Assembly (NCBI GenBank): GCA_963827545.1
Contig: CAWHBI010000014.1
Span: 18,706-82,705 of the forward strand
Direction: 5' to 3'
Length of the DNA stretch: 64,000 bases
Source: AWTP1-13 sp963827545
GTDB taxonomy: Bacteria; Pseudomonadota; Alphaproteobacteria; Rhizobiales; Hyphomicrobiaceae
A model generated the notes under the pieces. The model did no database searches and had not been told where the DNA came from. It was given only the letters and a program-made list of their open reading frames with translations. The translations under genes were made by a program, and so were the position numbers. How positions within the stretch are numbered: position 1 is the stretch's first letter; every line of letters starts with the position of its first letter. Positions 51,730 through 60,320 of this stretch are shown piece by piece.

Positions 51730-52584
51730 TCAAATTCTGGGTGACCGGGGCGATCCACAGGATCCGCTTTCCATCAATCCGCGGATGTAGCCGATGGCTC
51801 GGGCTGCGCAGCTCGGCCCGTCGGGCTCGTAGATGAAAGGCTCGATCGCCGCCATGCCCTGGTATCCGCCTGCTTCAAGCGCCTGCAGGATGGGGGCGAA
51901 CTCCAGATCGCCTTCGCCCGGGGCCCGGCGGTTCGGGTCGTTGAGGTGAATGTGGGCGATGAGGCCCGTCGGAAGCCACTGCCGGATCAGGTCGGGGATG
52001 GACTGCACCTCGCCGCGACCGGCAGCAGAGCAGTCGATCATCGTTCTCACCGCCGGATGCGCAATGGCGCGCACGATGGATGCCGCCTCCTCCACCGTGT
52101 TGATGAAATGGGTGTCCGGCGGCGCCAACGGCTCGATGCAGTAGGTGACCCCGGCATCGGCAGCCTCCTGGGCGACTGCTGCAAAGCACTCGGCACCATA
52201 TTTGCGGCCGTCCACTTCCCTGCTTGGTTCGAGCTGGCGCTGGGTCGGCGATCCGTGCACGAGAACGCCGGCGCCAAGATCGGCGGCGAGGCCACACAGG
52301 CGGCGCATGACATCGATAGTGCGCGCTCGCTGGGCGGGGTCGCTCGAGGTGATCGACAGTCCCTTTGGCGACAGCAACAGGTAGTGCAGGCTGGTGATGG
52401 CGATGCCGGCATCGCCAGCGGCCACACGCAACTCGGCGCGGCGCGCACCTGGCAACAGGTGCGGATCATCGCCCAGCGTGAAGGGCGCGATCTCCAGGCC
52501 ATCGTAGCCGAGCTTGCGGGCGAACTGGAATTGGTGCTGTAGCGGAAACTCGCGGATCACTTCGTTGCAGAGCGAGATCAGCAT
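51730..52584 (-). CDS. Sugar phosphate isomerase/epimerase family (AP endonuclease 2 fold)
   Basis: The 284-residue protein is a xylose isomerase-like TIM barrel with FARKLGYDGLEIAPF, GVLVHGSP, CIEPLAPPDTHF, TMIDCSAAG, IAHIHLND and AAIEPFIYEP supplying His, Glu and Asp metal ligands. Such proteins isomerise or epimerise keto sugars. It converges on the TctC gene and may belong to the same catabolic locus. Confidence 0.87.
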   Translation of the reverse strand: MLISLCNEVIREFPLQHQFQFARKLGYDGLEIAPFTLGDDPHLLPGARRAELRVAAGDAGIAITSLHYLLLSPKGLSITSSDPAQRARTIDVMRRLCGLAADLGAGVLVHGSPTQRQLEPSREVDGRKYGAECFAAVAQEAADAGVTYCIEPLAPPDTHFINTVEEAASIVRAIAHPAVRTMIDCSAAGRGEVQSIPDLIRQWLPTGLIAHIHLNDPNRRAPGEGDLEFAPILQALEAGGYQGMAAIEPFIYEPDGPSCAARAIGYIRGLMESGSCGSPRSPRI

Positions 52585-52591
52585 GAGAGGT

Positions 52592-52607
52592 TACATGGTA
52601 TTATGTA
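52592..52607. promoter_or_regulatory. Inverted repeat just upstream of the isomerase gene
   Basis: TACAT-GGTATT-ATGTA, 7 bp upstream of the isomerase ATG in an AT-rich 127-bp gap, is a candidate operator overlapping the ribosome binding region, which otherwise lacks a good Shine-Dalgarno. Confidence 0.3.
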
Positions 52608-52711
52608 TCGTTGCCCGATAGTAGAGTTTGTACTCATTGCTAGAGTCCGACGCTAGCCAACAAGCCATGACGCTGCCCCTTCCTGCGGCATGCGCGGCGT
52701 GGCCTGAATTG

Positions 52712-53785
52712 CTACTTCGCTGGCACGCCAAGCTGCTCCGCCATCCAGTCGGCCGATTGCAGGCGCCAGCGGTAGCCGCGATTGTTGGCGACGTGATTGC
52801 CGTCCTCGATGATCAGCAGCTCCACCGGCCCACTCACCTCGCGCGCAAGCCGCTCGGCGTCCTGCCACGGAACAACGCGGTCGAGCTTGCCGGTCATGAC
52901 GAAGATCGGGCAGGTAATGCGGTTGGCGATGCCCTGAAGCGACAGCGTGGAGGCGTGGCGTTTCGCCTGCTCCAGGGTTGTACAGTGACTGCGCACGCGG
53001 AACGCCTCTCGCGTCAGCTCCGGCAGCCCATCCCACGCCTGCCCCCAGTCGTAGGGGCCAGCAAGAGCGATGCAGGCCTTGATCCGCGTTTCGAATGCAG
53101 CGGCGCGCGGCGCGTAGTAGCCGCCAAGACTCACGCCCCAGAGCCCGATGCGCCCTGTGTCGAGGTCGCGACGCGTCATCAGGTAGTCGACGACGGCCTT
53201 CACCGGCACCTCGTAGTCGGCGCGGATCGCAAAGTCGTACTCTCCCTCCCCCTGGCCCGGGCCGTCGAACACCAGGATCGCGATCCCGCGCTCCAGAAAC
53301 GGCCGTTCGTAGGCCTCCGTCTCCTCCTTGGCCGAGTCGAGTCCGCAGATCATCACCATGATCGGAGGCCGATCGGCACCCACGGGCTTGCGTAAAATGC
53401 CGTAGAGAGACTTTCCCTGATACGGGATTTCCACCCGCTCACCCGGCGGATTGAGGTGCGGCAGAGCAAGCCTGCGGCACTCGACCGCCTTCATGTGCGC
53501 CGCCTTCATCTGCGGCAGGTCGTGCACGAACAAAAACTTGGCGAAATGATAGTAGAGCCCCGCTCGCTGCAGATGTTCGCCTGCGCTCAGCCGCTTCTTC
53601 TGCGCCAGCGCCTCGCGCCCCATGAGCTCGTGCAGCGCCGCGCGGTCGGACCAGGCCCGGCACCAGTCCGTCCAGGACGCGATCGAGACTGTGACTTCCT
53701 CGAAGTCGGCAAGCGCGACGCCATTGGCAACAAAGCGCGGCGCCCAGTGCGCTATCGCCGATTTGACGCGGGCGTCGGTGGTCAT
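52712..53785 (-). CDS. Alpha/beta hydrolase, 2,6-dihydropseudooxynicotine hydrolase/FrsA-like
   Basis: The protein has a helical N-terminal cap (about 1-120) and a hydrolase fold with IMVMICGLDSAKEE, FDGPGQGEGE, nucleophile motif GVSLGG, the acid in TGKLDRVVPW and the histidine in EDGNHVANN. This layout is that of C-C bond or ester hydrolases such as 2,6-dihydropseudooxynicotine hydrolase. It is the last gene of an ABC transporter operon, so the substrate is probably what the transporter imports. The ATG at 53785 is given; a TTG at 53800 overlapping the permease stop (TTGA) is an alternative. Confidence 0.82.
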   Translation of the reverse strand: MTTDARVKSAIAHWAPRFVANGVALADFEEVTVSIASWTDWCRAWSDRAALHELMGREALAQKKRLSAGEHLQRAGLYYHFAKFLFVHDLPQMKAAHMKAVECRRLALPHLNPPGERVEIPYQGKSLYGILRKPVGADRPPIMVMICGLDSAKEETEAYERPFLERGIAILVFDGPGQGEGEYDFAIRADYEVPVKAVVDYLMTRRDLDTGRIGLWGVSLGGYYAPRAAAFETRIKACIALAGPYDWGQAWDGLPELTREAFRVRSHCTTLEQAKRHASTLSLQGIANRITCPIFVMTGKLDRVVPWQDAERLAREVSGPVELLIIEDGNHVANNRGYRWRLQSADWMAEQLGVPAK

Positions 53786-53796
53786 GGTTTGCTCGT

Positions 53797-54639
53797 TCAA
53801 CTTGGTTTCGACGGCTCGAGGTCACCCTTGAACTCGTCCCGGCGGTACCAGGGCAGAAAGCGCGTGGTCGCCTTGGCGAGCCCCAGCTCGAACAGCACGC
53901 AAGCCCCCGCAAGAACGGCGACGGCCACGAACGCCTCGTCGTGGCGGAAAGTGCGCGTGTGGAACAGGATGAAATACCCAAGGCCGGGGAGTGCGACGTA
54001 GAACTCGGCCACCACCGCTCCGATCACGGCGCGGCCGGCTGCGAGCCGCAGGCCAGCCAGCAGATAGGGCATCGAGGAGGGGAGGATCACCTCCATGAGG
54101 CGTGACCAGCCAGAGCCGCGGAACGCACGCGAGACCTCGAGGTATTCGGGCGGCGTGGAACGGGCACCGTCGGCGACATTGAGCGCAATCGAGAAGAACG
54201 CGGCGAACACGATGGTGGCAAGGCGCGCATCACCCGTGTAGCCGAACCAGATCGTGACCAGCGGAAGGATGGCGATCATCGGCATGGCGAAAAAGCCGTT
54301 CACGTAGGGCTGCAACAGGGTTTCGGCCATTCGCATCCGGCCCATTACGGCCCCAACGACTGTCCCGGCGACAAAGGCGATCAGCAATCCTTGCGCCACG
54401 GCACTCAGGGTGAGGCCGGCAGCGTTCCAGAAGGTGGGGTTCGTGAACACCTTGGGAACCGCCAGCACCACGCCGGTAGGCTTGGCGACATAGGCGGGGG
54501 CCCACAGCCGCACCGCGATTTCCCACAGGAGAAGGATCGCGATGCCGGCAAAGATGCGCAGCCCCGCATCACCAACAAGAAGCGGACGTGCGCGGGAAGC
54601 CTCCGCCTGCCCCTCGATGACAAGCTCCGAAGCGCTCAT
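53797..54639 (-). CDS. ABC transporter permease (SsuC/TauC/NitT type), first copy
   Basis: The 280-residue protein has six membrane helices and the EAA loop EYLEVSRAFRGSGWSRLMEV (about residue 165-185) followed by LPSSMPYLLAGLRLA. This type carries sulfonates, taurine, riboflavin or pyrimidine precursors. The ATG overlaps the stop of the other permease gene by 4 bp. The presence of two different permeases suggests a heterodimer. Confidence 0.9.
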   Translation of the reverse strand: MSASELVIEGQAEASRARPLLVGDAGLRIFAGIAILLLWEIAVRLWAPAYVAKPTGVVLAVPKVFTNPTFWNAAGLTLSAVAQGLLIAFVAGTVVGAVMGRMRMAETLLQPYVNGFFAMPMIAILPLVTIWFGYTGDARLATIVFAAFFSIALNVADGARSTPPEYLEVSRAFRGSGWSRLMEVILPSSMPYLLAGLRLAAGRAVIGAVVAEFYVALPGLGYFILFHTRTFRHDEAFVAVAVLAGACVLFELGLAKATTRFLPWYRRDEFKGDLEPSKPS

Positions 54640-55403
54640 CGCTCGAGCCCTCGCCAGGCGGCAACCCGATTTTCCACCGCACGGCCGAGGCCCATAAGGG
54701 CAACGCCGAGGATGGTGATCACGATGATGATGGCGTAGACCCCGGCGATGTCAAAGTCTTGGCCACTTCGGAACAAGAGCAGCCCGAGGCCGCTGCCAGA
54801 GAGGAAGAACTCCGCCGCCACCATGCCGACGAGGCCGCGGCCGATCCCCAAGCGAATGCCGGTCATCGCGTAAGGCAAGGTGTAAGGGACAAGCACCTCG
54901 CGCCATATCGCCCACTCACCGGAGCGGAAGGATCGCGCAACCTCCAGCATTTCCGGCTTCATGCTGCGCGCGCCTTCGATCGTGTTGTAGAGGACCGGGA
55001 ACACGGCGAAGAGGAACACCGTGAGCGCCTTGGCAGTGAAGCCGTAGCCCAGCATGGATAGGATGAACGGGATCAGCGCCACCATGGGCGTGGCGTAGAG
55101 CACCATGATATAGGGCTCGAGCGCGACACGCAGCGGACGCACCCGCGCGAGTAGAAGCCCCACCGACACGCCGACGACGATCGCGAAGAAGAGCCCGGTG
55201 AAGAACAGGACCAACGAGGTCCTCAGGGCGCCGGCGAGCACGCCCGTTACACTGAACTCGTAAAGCCGCGCGAGCGTTGCCGAAAAGCGCGAAAGGAAGG
55301 CCGGGCTGATCCGGCTCCCCGCCACCTCCCAGATGGCGGCGCCGAGCGCGAGCGAGAGGACCGAGATCGCTGGCCGCGTCAATGCTCGATCACGCAACCT
55401 CAT
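54636..55403 (-). CDS. ABC transporter permease (SsuC/TauC/NitT type), second copy
   Basis: The protein has six helices and the EAA loop EMLEVARSFRSGEWAIWREV with LPYAMTGIRLG after it. The ATG at 55403 follows GAGGGGGG and is preferred over an in-frame codon 18 bp upstream. It is about 30 per cent similar by eye to the next permease in its core but differs at the ends, as expected of paired subunits. Confidence 0.9.
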   Translation of the reverse strand: MRLRDRALTRPAISVLSLALGAAIWEVAGSRISPAFLSRFSATLARLYEFSVTGVLAGALRTSLVLFFTGLFFAIVVGVSVGLLLARVRPLRVALEPYIMVLYATPMVALIPFILSMLGYGFTAKALTVFLFAVFPVLYNTIEGARSMKPEMLEVARSFRSGEWAIWREVLVPYTLPYAMTGIRLGIGRGLVGMVAAEFFLSGSGLGLLLFRSGQDFDIAGVYAIIIVITILGVALMGLGRAVENRVAAWRGLER

Positions 55404-55448
55404 CGCACCCCCCTCGGGCAACGTCTGGTCAAGCCACAGCGCGCTCGG

Positions 55449-56459
55449 TCATTTTTTCGAGGCGATGAGCTTCAACGCATCCTCGTAGAGTGCCATGTTG
55501 ACCATACGCTGGTAGGTTACTGGAGTAAATTCAGGCTTGATACTGCCGACCCGCTTCTGGACTTCGATTACGCCGTCGATATTCTTCTGGGTCAGTCCGG
55601 CGCTGTTACGCGGCCAGAACTCCATCCCCACGTAACCTGCGAGCGCGACCTTGGCGTCCTCGGGCTTGCGACCGGTAGGTTCCGCGGCCTTCGCTACTCG
55701 GTCGGCATTGGCCGGGTCGGCCATGAACTCAGCTGCCTCGATCAGGGCGGCAATGACGCGCGCGAGCGCCTCGCGCTTCTGCTCGGCCCTCTGTCGCGTG
55801 GTGATCAGGGCCGTGTAGTGGTTGACGGGGCTGACATCGGCGAGCGTCAGGACGAGATTGATTTTCTTGCCCGACTCCCGCTCCACGATTGGGACCTCGT
55901 CGAGGTGCAGGACGGCGTGCTTGATCTGTCCGGCAATCAGCGCCGCGGCACCATTCGAGCTCATGCCGACCTGCTCGGTGTCGGTCGCCGACAGCTTACA
56001 GGCGCGCAGCATCTGGTTGAGAGCGATCGAGCGGGCGCCGCCCGGCGTGTCGATGGCAACCGGCTGCCCTTTCAGGTCTTCGCACTTGGTGTTCGGGTCC
56101 ATCGAGGCGAGGCGCCAAGTAGGCTTCTCGTAGCCGTAGATGGCGACGAGATCGACGTTGGCGTTGGAGATCATGGTGGCAACCAGCGCCGTCGGGGTGA
56201 TCGACAGGTCGAGGTCGCCGGCGACTACCGCCCGCGCGGCCGCAGCGCCCGTATCGAACGGCCGCAGGGTAACGCTGACGCCGTATTTCTCGAACAGCTT
56301 CTCCTGCTGAGCCACGAAGGGCTGCACGTTGACGAACACCGGAGGGATTCCGGGAAGCCCGAACGTGACGTTGCTCTGGGCCAGCGCGGCGCCCGAAGGG
56401 CTCAGGAGCGCCGCTGCCACGCCGAACGCAGCCATGCATTTCAGATTGCGCGGTTTCAT
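55449..56459 (-). CDS. ABC transporter substrate-binding protein, NMT1/THI5-like
   Basis: The 336-residue protein has a signal peptide cut after ALAQ or ALA and the NMT1-type opening VFVNVQPFVAQQEKLFEKYG, then VVAGDLDLSITPTALVATMI and GQPVAIDTPGGARSIALNQM. Family members bind pyrimidine precursors, sulfonates, nitrate or aromatic compounds. It lies between the ATPase and permease genes of one operon. Confidence 0.9.
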   Translation of the reverse strand: MKPRNLKCMAAFGVAAALLSPSGAALAQSNVTFGLPGIPPVFVNVQPFVAQQEKLFEKYGVSVTLRPFDTGAAAARAVVAGDLDLSITPTALVATMISNANVDLVAIYGYEKPTWRLASMDPNTKCEDLKGQPVAIDTPGGARSIALNQMLRACKLSATDTEQVGMSSNGAAALIAGQIKHAVLHLDEVPIVERESGKKINLVLTLADVSPVNHYTALITTRQRAEQKREALARVIAALIEAAEFMADPANADRVAKAAEPTGRKPEDAKVALAGYVGMEFWPRNSAGLTQKNIDGVIEVQKRVGSIKPEFTPVTYQRMVNMALYEDALKLIASKK

Positions 56460-56513
56460 ATTCTTCCTCCCACTGGTCCTCTAGACGTCCTTTGCAGACC
56501 TATTCTTGGCGCG

Positions 56514-57353
56514 TCAGCGCTGCAACTGGAGCTCAGCCTTCCTCGCCTCGTCCTTCAGGGTCGCCCAAACGTGCTCGCGCAATGCCGCAAAGCGCGGATG
56601 CGACAGCGTGGCCCGGCTGCGCGGCTGCGACAGGTCGACCTCGATGGTCTCGAAGATGCCCGCCGGCTTGCCCTTGAGCACGATCACCCGGTGGCCCATC
56701 AGCACTGCCTCGTCGATGGAATGGGTGACGAACAGCATGGCGGTCGGCCGCTCGTCCCAGATGCGCAGCAGCTCAAACTGCAGGATCTCGCGCGTCTGTG
56801 CGTCCACCGCCGCAAACGGCTCGTCCATCAGCAGCACACTTGGTTCCACCGCCAATGCGCGAGCGAGCCCACAGCGCTGCTGCATGCCGCCCGACATCTG
56901 GAAGGGATATGCCCGTTCGAAGCCGGAGAGCCCGACGAGGTTGATGAAGTAAGGCACCCTGCGCGCAATATCGGGCTTGCTCGCGCCGGCCATGCGCAAG
57001 CCATAAGCGATGTTGTCGTAGACTGTCTTCCAGGGAAACAGGCCGAAATGCTGAAACACCATTGCCACGCCGGGGATCGGCGCAAGTACGCGTTGGCCAT
57101 CGACCAGAACCTCGCCCTCGTCGACCCCTATCAATCCGTCAACGCAGCGCAGCAGAGTGGTCTTGCCGCAACCCGACGCACCAACGATGGAAACAATCTC
57201 CCGCTCGCCGACCTCGAAGGTGACGCCGCGGAAGACTTCATGGGGCCCGTAGCGCTTCGCAAGGGCATTGACGCGGATGCGGACGGGACCATTCGCTCCC
57301 GCGGCAGCGGCATCGTTTCCCGTTGCTGATCCCAGCGGTTTCGTTGTGCTCAC
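56514..57353 (-). CDS. ABC transporter ATP-binding protein (SsuB/TauB/NrtD type)
   Basis: The 279-residue ATPase has Walker A GASGCGKTT (about 58-66), Q loop VFQHFGLFPWKTVYDNI, signature MSGGMQQR and Walker B VLLMDEPFAAVD followed by VTHSIDEA. It is the first gene of the operon ATPase - binding protein - permease - permease - hydrolase. The start is a GTG at 57353 with GAGGCACGGA before it; the first 25 residues are not conserved, so a later start is possible. Confidence 0.92.
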   Translation of the reverse strand: MSTTKPLGSATGNDAAAAGANGPVRIRVNALAKRYGPHEVFRGVTFEVGEREIVSIVGASGCGKTTLLRCVDGLIGVDEGEVLVDGQRVLAPIPGVAMVFQHFGLFPWKTVYDNIAYGLRMAGASKPDIARRVPYFINLVGLSGFERAYPFQMSGGMQQRCGLARALAVEPSVLLMDEPFAAVDAQTREILQFELLRIWDERPTAMLFVTHSIDEAVLMGHRVIVLKGKPAGIFETIEVDLSQPRSRATLSHPRFAALREHVWATLKDEARKAELQLQR

Positions 57354-57714
57354 TCCGTGCCTCTCGGGGCGATTTGACCCGGCTCCCGCCCCAGCAGCTC
57401 AGGCCCGTGTTGGAGCAGCGCAAGGCCGCCTCGGTCTCCAAACCCGGTGCCACGGACGCGTCCGTGCCGGGCAGAACCTGGTAATGCTCGGTGCTTGCCC
57501 TCGCGACCGCAGCGGTCGCGCTGAACCAGCATGTCCGCATCGTTGATCTCCGCGGGATCGACGCAGCTGATGCGTGGACGTCTCATCGCGCGTTGCGTCC
57601 CCTCGTCATGCTTTCATTGGGGCCCGTGCATACTGCCGCATTGAGACCCTACGATCAACGTCGTCCGAAGCTCATGGCGCAAAGGAAGGCGGCCGCGCGC
57701 CAATGGAGGTGCGC
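57354..57714. other. Intergenic region upstream of the ABC operon
   Basis: No convincing gene lies in these 361 bp. It should hold the promoter of the ABC operon and the end of the acyl-CoA dehydrogenase transcript. GCGACCGCAGCGGTCGC near 57505-57521 is a GC-rich inverted repeat. Nothing else stands out. Confidence 0.4.
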
Positions 57715-58956
57715 CTACTGCTCCGGCCCGGCATAGGCGCCGGCCGTCGCGGGAAACATGGCCTTGATGATCTTGAAGCGTGAGATGTCGGCGGTGGCGT
57801 CCATATGCAGAAAAATGGCGGCGTCGCGGAAGAGCTTCTCGATGCCGAAGTCGAGCATCACGCCGTTGCCGCCGTGCAGTTCCATTGCGTGCTGCGCCAC
57901 CTTGAAGATTTCCTCGGCGGCGAAGACCTTCACCATGTTGCAGAGCTGATCGGTGTCGGGCGCGGCTTCGTCCGCCGCACGCGCGGCCGTGCGGAGGAGC
58001 GCGCGCACCGCGGCGAGCCTCGTCGCCATGTCGGCGAGGCGCAGCGCCACCGCCTGATGCTTGATCAGGATGCGCCCGCCCTGAACGTAACTCTGCACGT
58101 ATTCGGCGGTGCGCTCGAACGCGGCCATGCCGACGCCGAGGTTCTTCGCAGCTTGGATGATCTTGCCGGGTCGGAAGTAGATGCCCGCGCTCCCCAGCGC
58201 CTCGCTTTCCACGAGCAGATGATCGGCCGGCACGCGGCAATCCTCAAACACGAGCTCGCCGTTGTTCATGAAGCGGCCGCCCATCGTCTCGTTGCAGCGC
58301 GCTATCGTGAGGCCCGGCGTGCCGCGCGGCACCAGGAAGCTCGACGTGCCTTGCAGCATGCCGACTTTCGGGTTTGTGTTGGCGTACACGACGAAGAGGC
58401 TCGCGTCGTAGCCGTTGCTGATGAACTGCTTGCGGCCGTTGATCACCCATTCGCCGCCCTGCCGCGCGGCGCGCGTATGCATCGCCGCCTCCGGAACGTT
58501 GTAGGGGAGCCAGCGGTCCGAGGCGCCGCGCGGCTCGGTGAGGCAGTGGGCGAGCAGGAAGGCCGGATCGCCTACGAGCTTGGGAAACCAGCGCTCCTGA
58601 AGGTGGCGCGGGGCAAACTTGCGCAGCAGCACGGAGACCTTCCAGTTCTGCACCAGCTTGTCGGCCAGCCCCGAGTCGCCGCGCGCGATCTCCTCGGCGA
58701 TGACGGCGAAGGTCTGCACTTCGGTGGCGGCATCGAGTTGCGTTCCGCCGAATTCTTCCGGGACGCCGAGCGTCCGAACACCGATCTTGTCGGCCGCCTC
58801 GAGTATGCCGCGCGGCAGCCGCGCGTCGGGATCCATCAGCCATTCTCGCTGCCAGTTCTGCCGGATGAACGGCGTCACGAAGTCGTTCACGAAGGCGCGG
58901 CAGCTATCCCGCGCGAGCCGCTGTTCCTCCGAAAGTCCGCGATCGATAGTATCCAT
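57715..58956 (-). CDS. Acyl-CoA dehydrogenase
   Basis: The 413-residue flavoprotein has an N-terminal helical domain, LAHCLTEPRGASD (FAD/substrate strand region), WVINGRKQFISNG, FEDCRVPADHLL and the C-terminal QLCNMVKVFAAEEIFKVAQH and ELHGGNGVMLDFGIEKLFRD. The catalytic base cannot be assigned with certainty by eye. Its closest neighbours are transport genes, so the acyl-CoA is probably that of an imported acid. The ATG at 58956 starts the family N-terminus (DTIDRGLSEEQ); the frame further upstream is not conserved. Confidence 0.9.
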   Translation of the reverse strand: MDTIDRGLSEEQRLARDSCRAFVNDFVTPFIRQNWQREWLMDPDARLPRGILEAADKIGVRTLGVPEEFGGTQLDAATEVQTFAVIAEEIARGDSGLADKLVQNWKVSVLLRKFAPRHLQERWFPKLVGDPAFLLAHCLTEPRGASDRWLPYNVPEAAMHTRAARQGGEWVINGRKQFISNGYDASLFVVYANTNPKVGMLQGTSSFLVPRGTPGLTIARCNETMGGRFMNNGELVFEDCRVPADHLLVESEALGSAGIYFRPGKIIQAAKNLGVGMAAFERTAEYVQSYVQGGRILIKHQAVALRLADMATRLAAVRALLRTAARAADEAAPDTDQLCNMVKVFAAEEIFKVAQHAMELHGGNGVMLDFGIEKLFRDAAIFLHMDATADISRFKIIKAMFPATAGAYAGPEQ

Positions 58957-59290
58957 GGAAATCCGTGCTCGAGTAGTGCGGTGCAGGTTATGGAGACTAT
59001 CCGCGGAGCGAATTGACGGCCCGCGGACAGGGCCACGACCGCTCCTACGCGACCCTTGAGGTTTTTTTGAGTAACGTGGGTGTCTCCGCGAATCCAGCAG
59101 GCGGCCTTGAGCCCCGCCGCTCACACTGCAATTCTTCCGCGGTTCTCGACGGTCATTGTTTTTGCGGAAATTGGCGTTTTCGTACTACTGTGCGCCGAGA
59201 CTGGAAGAGTATCGGGCGCGCAGGCGCAGTACGGTATGGCCCAGGATCAGCGGGTCCGACTCACCCCGTTGGACGCCTGCCGCCAATCGG
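58957..59290. other. Intergenic region between acyl-CoA dehydrogenase and the TctC gene
   Basis: This 334-bp region separates divergent genes and should hold both promoters. GTTTTTGCGGAAATTGGCG near 59157-59175 is comparatively AT-rich. The frames that cross it lack conserved sequence. No operator is evident. Confidence 0.4.
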
Positions 59291-60292
59291 ATGGGGAACG
59301 ACGTGCTACAGTCAAAGCCCAGTCGCCTGCTGTTCACAGGTGTTGTTGCCGGGCTTTCTCTATCTGCAGCTTACGGGTCTGCCGCGGCTCAGAGCTTTCC
59401 GTCCTCAACCGTCAAGATCATCGTCCCCAACCCCGCCGGCGGAACGGCCGATGCCCTGCCGCGCATCATTGGCGATGCGTTGAGCAACGTCTGGAAGCAG
59501 GCGGTTATTGTCGAGAACAGGCCCGGAGCGGCTGGCAATGTTGGTGCGGAGTCCTTCTCGCGCGCTCCGGCGGACGGCTACACACTGCTGGCCTCGCCGC
59601 CGACGACACTCGCGATCAACCAGTCGCTTTACAAAAAGCTCAATTACGATCCCACCAAGTTCAAGCCGATCACGATTCTCGCCAGCTCGCCGAACGTGCT
59701 GATCATAAACCCCAAGCTCGGCGTGTCGACGGTGAAGGAGCTGGTCGAGAAAGCGAGAGCCGATCCCGGCGGCATTGCCTACGGCTCGCAGGGCATCGGC
59801 GCGACATCGCATCTGACCACGGCCCTGTTCGAGACGATGGCCGGTGTAAAGTTCAATCATGTGCCCTATCGCGGCACAGCGCCCGCCATGAACGACCTGG
59901 TCGGCGGTCACATCCTCTTCATGTTCGACAATCTGTCGTCGTCACTGCCGCAGCATCAGGCTGGCGCGCTCAAGATCATCGCCGTGTGCACGCCCGAGCG
60001 CTCGCCCTATCTGCCGGACGTGCCGACCATGTCGGAGGCGGCGTTGCCGGGCTTCGCCTCGATCGCCTGGTTCGGACTGGTGGCACCGCCGGATACGCCG
60101 GACGCGATCGTCACCAAGATCAGCAAGGATGTCGTCGACGTGCTCAAGACCGAAGAGGTGCGCAAGAAATTCCTGGCGCACGGCGCCGAACCCATCGGCA
60201 ACACGCCGCAGGAGATGGCGGCGTTCGTGGAGCGCGAGCGCGTGCTCTGGGGCGGCGTCATAGACAAGGCCAAGCTCAAGGCTCCCGAGTAG
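59291..60292 (+). CDS. TctC-family (Bug) tripartite tricarboxylate transporter binding protein
   Basis: The 333-residue protein has a signal peptide ending in GSAAAQ and the family opening SSTVKIIVPNPAGGTADALP with ENRPGAAGNVGAESFSRAPA. Later it has YGSQGIGATSHL and VPYRGTAPAMNDLVGGHI for ligand binding. No TctA or TctB permease is nearby, as is common for these binding proteins. The ATG at 59291 is given; a GTG at 59303 after GGGGAACGAC is possible. It is followed 28 bp later by a monooxygenase gene, so the ligand may be aromatic. Confidence 0.88.
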   Translation: MGNDVLQSKPSRLLFTGVVAGLSLSAAYGSAAAQSFPSSTVKIIVPNPAGGTADALPRIIGDALSNVWKQAVIVENRPGAAGNVGAESFSRAPADGYTLLASPPTTLAINQSLYKKLNYDPTKFKPITILASSPNVLIINPKLGVSTVKELVEKARADPGGIAYGSQGIGATSHLTTALFETMAGVKFNHVPYRGTAPAMNDLVGGHILFMFDNLSSSLPQHQAGALKIIAVCTPERSPYLPDVPTMSEAALPGFASIAWFGLVAPPDTPDAIVTKISKDVVDVLKTEEVRKKFLAHGAEPIGNTPQEMAAFVERERVLWGGVIDKAKLKAPE

Positions 60293-60320
60293 GGCGTCCC
60301 ATGCCTCGATGTGAGTTGCC

